DNA from: Syntrophotalea acetylenica
Lineage (GTDB): Bacteria; Desulfobacterota; Desulfuromonadia; Desulfuromonadales; Syntrophotaleaceae
DNA length: 64,000 bases
Assembly (NCBI RefSeq): GCF_001888165.1
Contig: NZ_CP015455.1
Span: 2,412,001-2,476,000 of the forward strand
Direction of reading: 5' to 3'
Of this stretch, positions 62,513 through 64,000 are shown one piece after another (within the stretch, counting starts at the first letter, position 1; each line of letters begins with the position of its first letter). A program made the translations under genes and the position numbers. The notes beneath the pieces were generated by a model. That model had not been told where the DNA came from and did not search any database. It was given only the letters and a program-made list of their open reading frames with translations.

Positions 62513-63262
62513 ATGAAATCGTTCAATTGGCAGGTGCTGCTCGGTGCCACGTTGCTGCTGTTGTCCATTCTCGTCTATATCCTGCATTACCTGATCTTCA
62601 AGGATCTTCACCATATTCTTATTTTCCTGGTGGAGGACATAGCGTTTGTATTTGTGGAAGTTTTGCTGGTTACCCTCATCATTCACCGCGTACTGCAGGA
62701 GCGGGAGAAAAAGAAGCGCCTTGAAAAACTGAACATGGTGATCGGGGCTTTTTTCAGCGAGGTGGGAATCGGCCTGTTACGCCTGATTTCAGGATGGGAC
62801 GCTCAGTCCGAAAATATCGAAGCAGCCCTTGATACGCGGCAGGACACCGCCAGTGAAGGCTACAGAAAGTTGTGCGGATATCTCAGGAAGCACAGCTATC
62901 AGATTGATCAGAAAAAGGCTGAATTGACAAAACTGAAAGAATTCCTGGGGCCGAAGCGCGATTTTCTGCTGAGACTGCTGGAAAACCCGAATCTTCTGGA
63001 ACATGGAGCCTTTACGGATGTTCTCTGGGCGGTGTTTCATCTGACCGAGGAGCTTGAAGCCCGGGAAACCTTCGATGGGTTGCCGGCTTCCGACAGCACC
63101 CACCTGTGTGGCGATGCAGGGCGCGTCTACGGGCAACTGAGCCGGCAGTGGCTCAACTATATGCAGCACCTTGAAGCGGCTTACCCCTACCTTTTTTCAC
63201 TGTCCTTGCGAAAAAACCCTTTTGACCGCAATGCCTCGCCCATTGTGCAGGGCCCGCTTTAA
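62513..63262 (+). CDS. Conserved two-TM membrane protein of unknown function
   Basis: A 249-aa protein with two membrane segments near the N-terminus (VLLGATLLLLSILVYILHYL and LIFLVEDIAFVFVEVLLVTL) joined by a short loop, then a helical cytoplasmic domain of about 180 residues (REKKKRLEKLNMVIGAFFSE, SYQIDQKKAELTKLKEFLG). I recall similar proteins of this layout annotated as hypothetical in Geobacter relatives. ATG 62513 fits the first helix; the ribosome site GGGATGG is weak. It lies 165 nt after catalase and may be separate. Confidence 0.6.
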   Translation: MKSFNWQVLLGATLLLLSILVYILHYLIFKDLHHILIFLVEDIAFVFVEVLLVTLIIHRVLQEREKKKRLEKLNMVIGAFFSEVGIGLLRLISGWDAQSENIEAALDTRQDTASEGYRKLCGYLRKHSYQIDQKKAELTKLKEFLGPKRDFLLRLLENPNLLEHGAFTDVLWAVFHLTEELEARETFDGLPASDSTHLCGDAGRVYGQLSRQWLNYMQHLEAAYPYLFSLSLRKNPFDRNASPIVQGPL

Positions 63263-63277
63263 TCCAGAGTGGACAAT

Positions 63278-63302
63278 GGCCGTCCCTGCCACAGGGACGG
63301 CC
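63278..63302. terminator. Hairpin between convergent genes
   Basis: A perfect 11-bp stem (63278-63288 with 63292-63302), 3-nt loop. No T-tract on either side, so it may terminate weakly or stabilise 3' ends. Confidence 0.5.
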
Positions 63303-63332
63303 AACGGGTGGATCAACAAAGCGGCTGGCGTT

Positions 63333-64000
63333 TCAGCGTTGCTTGCGAAACATGCCCTTGGCGGATTTTTTGCCGCCCTGCTTGAATTCGTAGTACCGCA
63401 CCGCCCATCGCCACCACGCGGGCAGCGGATGCCCGAGGCGCCTGCAGTATGTCTGGATAAAGAGTTCACGATCCGGCCAATCCAGCTTGTAACAGATCCG
63501 CATCAGATCCAGCACGCGATGCCTGTCGTTGACCTCCTTCAGCACCCGGGCGCGGCCGATGTCGATCAGGTAGGGTGTTATGCGGCCGTCGGCCTTCTGG
63601 GTAAGCATCAGGTTGCCGACGGAAAGATCCCGATGCAGGATGCCGGCCTGGTGCATTTGGAATATGAAGCCGCTCAGCATATCGAACCACTGCTGCTTAT
63701 CGTAGCCACGGTAGCCGGACTCCCCCTGGCTGAAGGCCCGGCAAACGTGACGGGAGGAAAAAGCGTCGGGAATATACTCGCAGATATAATAACTGTCCCG
63801 GATGCCGCTGAAGCGATGACGCTCGTAAAAAGCGATGGGCGTCGGGGTACCGATGCCGTGCCTGAGCATGTGCGCTGCCGTATTCCAGTGCCGCACGCCC
63901 TTGCTGGGCTTGAAAAGATAGGCCAGTCGCTTGATGCCCCGGGGGCGGTTGAACTTCACGGTGAGCTGCTTTGCCGGATCCTGCGGATGTGCGATATTCC
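63333..64000 (-). CDS. LPS-kinase-like (InaA/KdkA type) protein kinase-fold enzyme, 5' end cut by window
   Basis: The frame is open from the right edge to 63333; 222 residues are visible. GTG 63959 is in frame but coding sequence (IAHPQDPAKQLTVKFNRPRG) extends beyond it, so the start lies outside. Kinase marks are the Lys in TVKFNRP, HRDLSVGNLML (catalytic loop HRDxxxxN) and LIDIGRARVL (DIG instead of DFG). Family members phosphorylate Kdo or heptose in the LPS core. It suggests an LPS locus to the right. Confident for the fold, not for the substrate. Confidence 0.75.
   Translation of the reverse strand, partial: NIAHPQDPAKQLTVKFNRPRGIKRLAYLFKPSKGVRHWNTAAHMLRHGIGTPTPIAFYERHRFSGIRDSYYICEYIPDAFSSRHVCRAFSQGESGYRGYDKQQWFDMLSGFIFQMHQAGILHRDLSVGNLMLTQKADGRITPYLIDIGRARVLKEVNDRHRVLDLMRICYKLDWPDRELFIQTYCRRLGHPLPAWWRWAVRYYEFKQGGKKSAKGMFRKQR

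Overview
The window reads as a chromosome segment of a Gram-negative, mostly anaerobic, moderately GC-rich bacterium. The best guess is a Desulfuromonadota-type organism (Pelobacter, Desulfuromonas or Geobacter relatives). This rests on gene content, not on a database search: lipoproteins, an outer-membrane porin and an LPS-kinase-like gene point to a Gram-negative envelope; Hcp, rubrerythrin, a rubrerythrin-like ferritin and FeoAB suit an anaerobe; three GGDEF proteins plus a PilZ protein indicate cyclic-di-GMP signalling; and a CDF transporter fused to a NifX-type domain sits beside DUF5320 and zinc-ribbon genes.

Left end, 1-5810: the right-hand end of an integrated mobile element. It carries the 5' end of a plasmid-type RepA (PF10134-like) initiator, a divergent CI/S24 repressor with palindromes between them, a DUF6880 protein, a small gene broken by an in-frame TAG, a pRiA4b ORF-3-like zinc-knuckle protein and an AbiE toxin-antitoxin pair. 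It ends at a 23-nt copy of a tRNA-Leu 3' end (5788-5810), followed at once by a terminator. This is the expected appearance of an attachment site whose intact tRNA lies left of the window. A decayed Fic fragment and an MNT/HEPN pair with tandem operators follow.

Middle, 7300-36500: mainly housekeeping genes. They include a ferritin-like protein, an ABM monooxygenase, an EamA transporter, fba and gap (divergent glycolytic genes), rpsU, an rRNA methyltransferase, a DUF815 ATPase, PilZ, the clpS-clpA-aat N-degron operon (aat carries a one-base deletion in a homopolymer), hflKC, diguanylate cyclases, a PAP2 phosphatase, a GT4 glycosyltransferase, a RimB-like/RimK pair, a Cys-rich secreted protein, a frameshifted lipoprotein, a Ca/Na-type antiporter and an FMN-riboswitch-controlled ribB.

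Right part, 36600-64000: a Fur-regulated feoA-feoB-p12-LbtU-like porin operon; an ABC transporter with a DUF4857-type permease; DUF5320/CDF-NifX/zinc-ribbon genes; and a coupled four-gene operon of C39-like peptidase, RimK-type ATP-grasp ligase, GCS2-type ligase and N-formylglutamate-amidohydrolase-like enzyme. That operon is the best candidate here for an undescribed biochemical system, probably one that makes and trims an amide-linked peptide or metabolite. Next come hcp with an FNR/HcpR-like site, gdhA with long inverted repeats, a large PEP/pyruvate-binding-domain protein with a degenerate KaiC-like N-terminus, a PerR-type regulator with rubrerythrin, fasciclin and catalase genes behind a 9-1-9 palindrome, and a kinase gene cut by the right edge.

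Three genes show simple lesions (TAG at 2993; one-base deletions near 19701 and 31580). Two of these are homopolymer indels, so residual assembly error should be excluded before calling them pseudogenes. No CRISPR array, complete rRNA or intact tRNA was seen.
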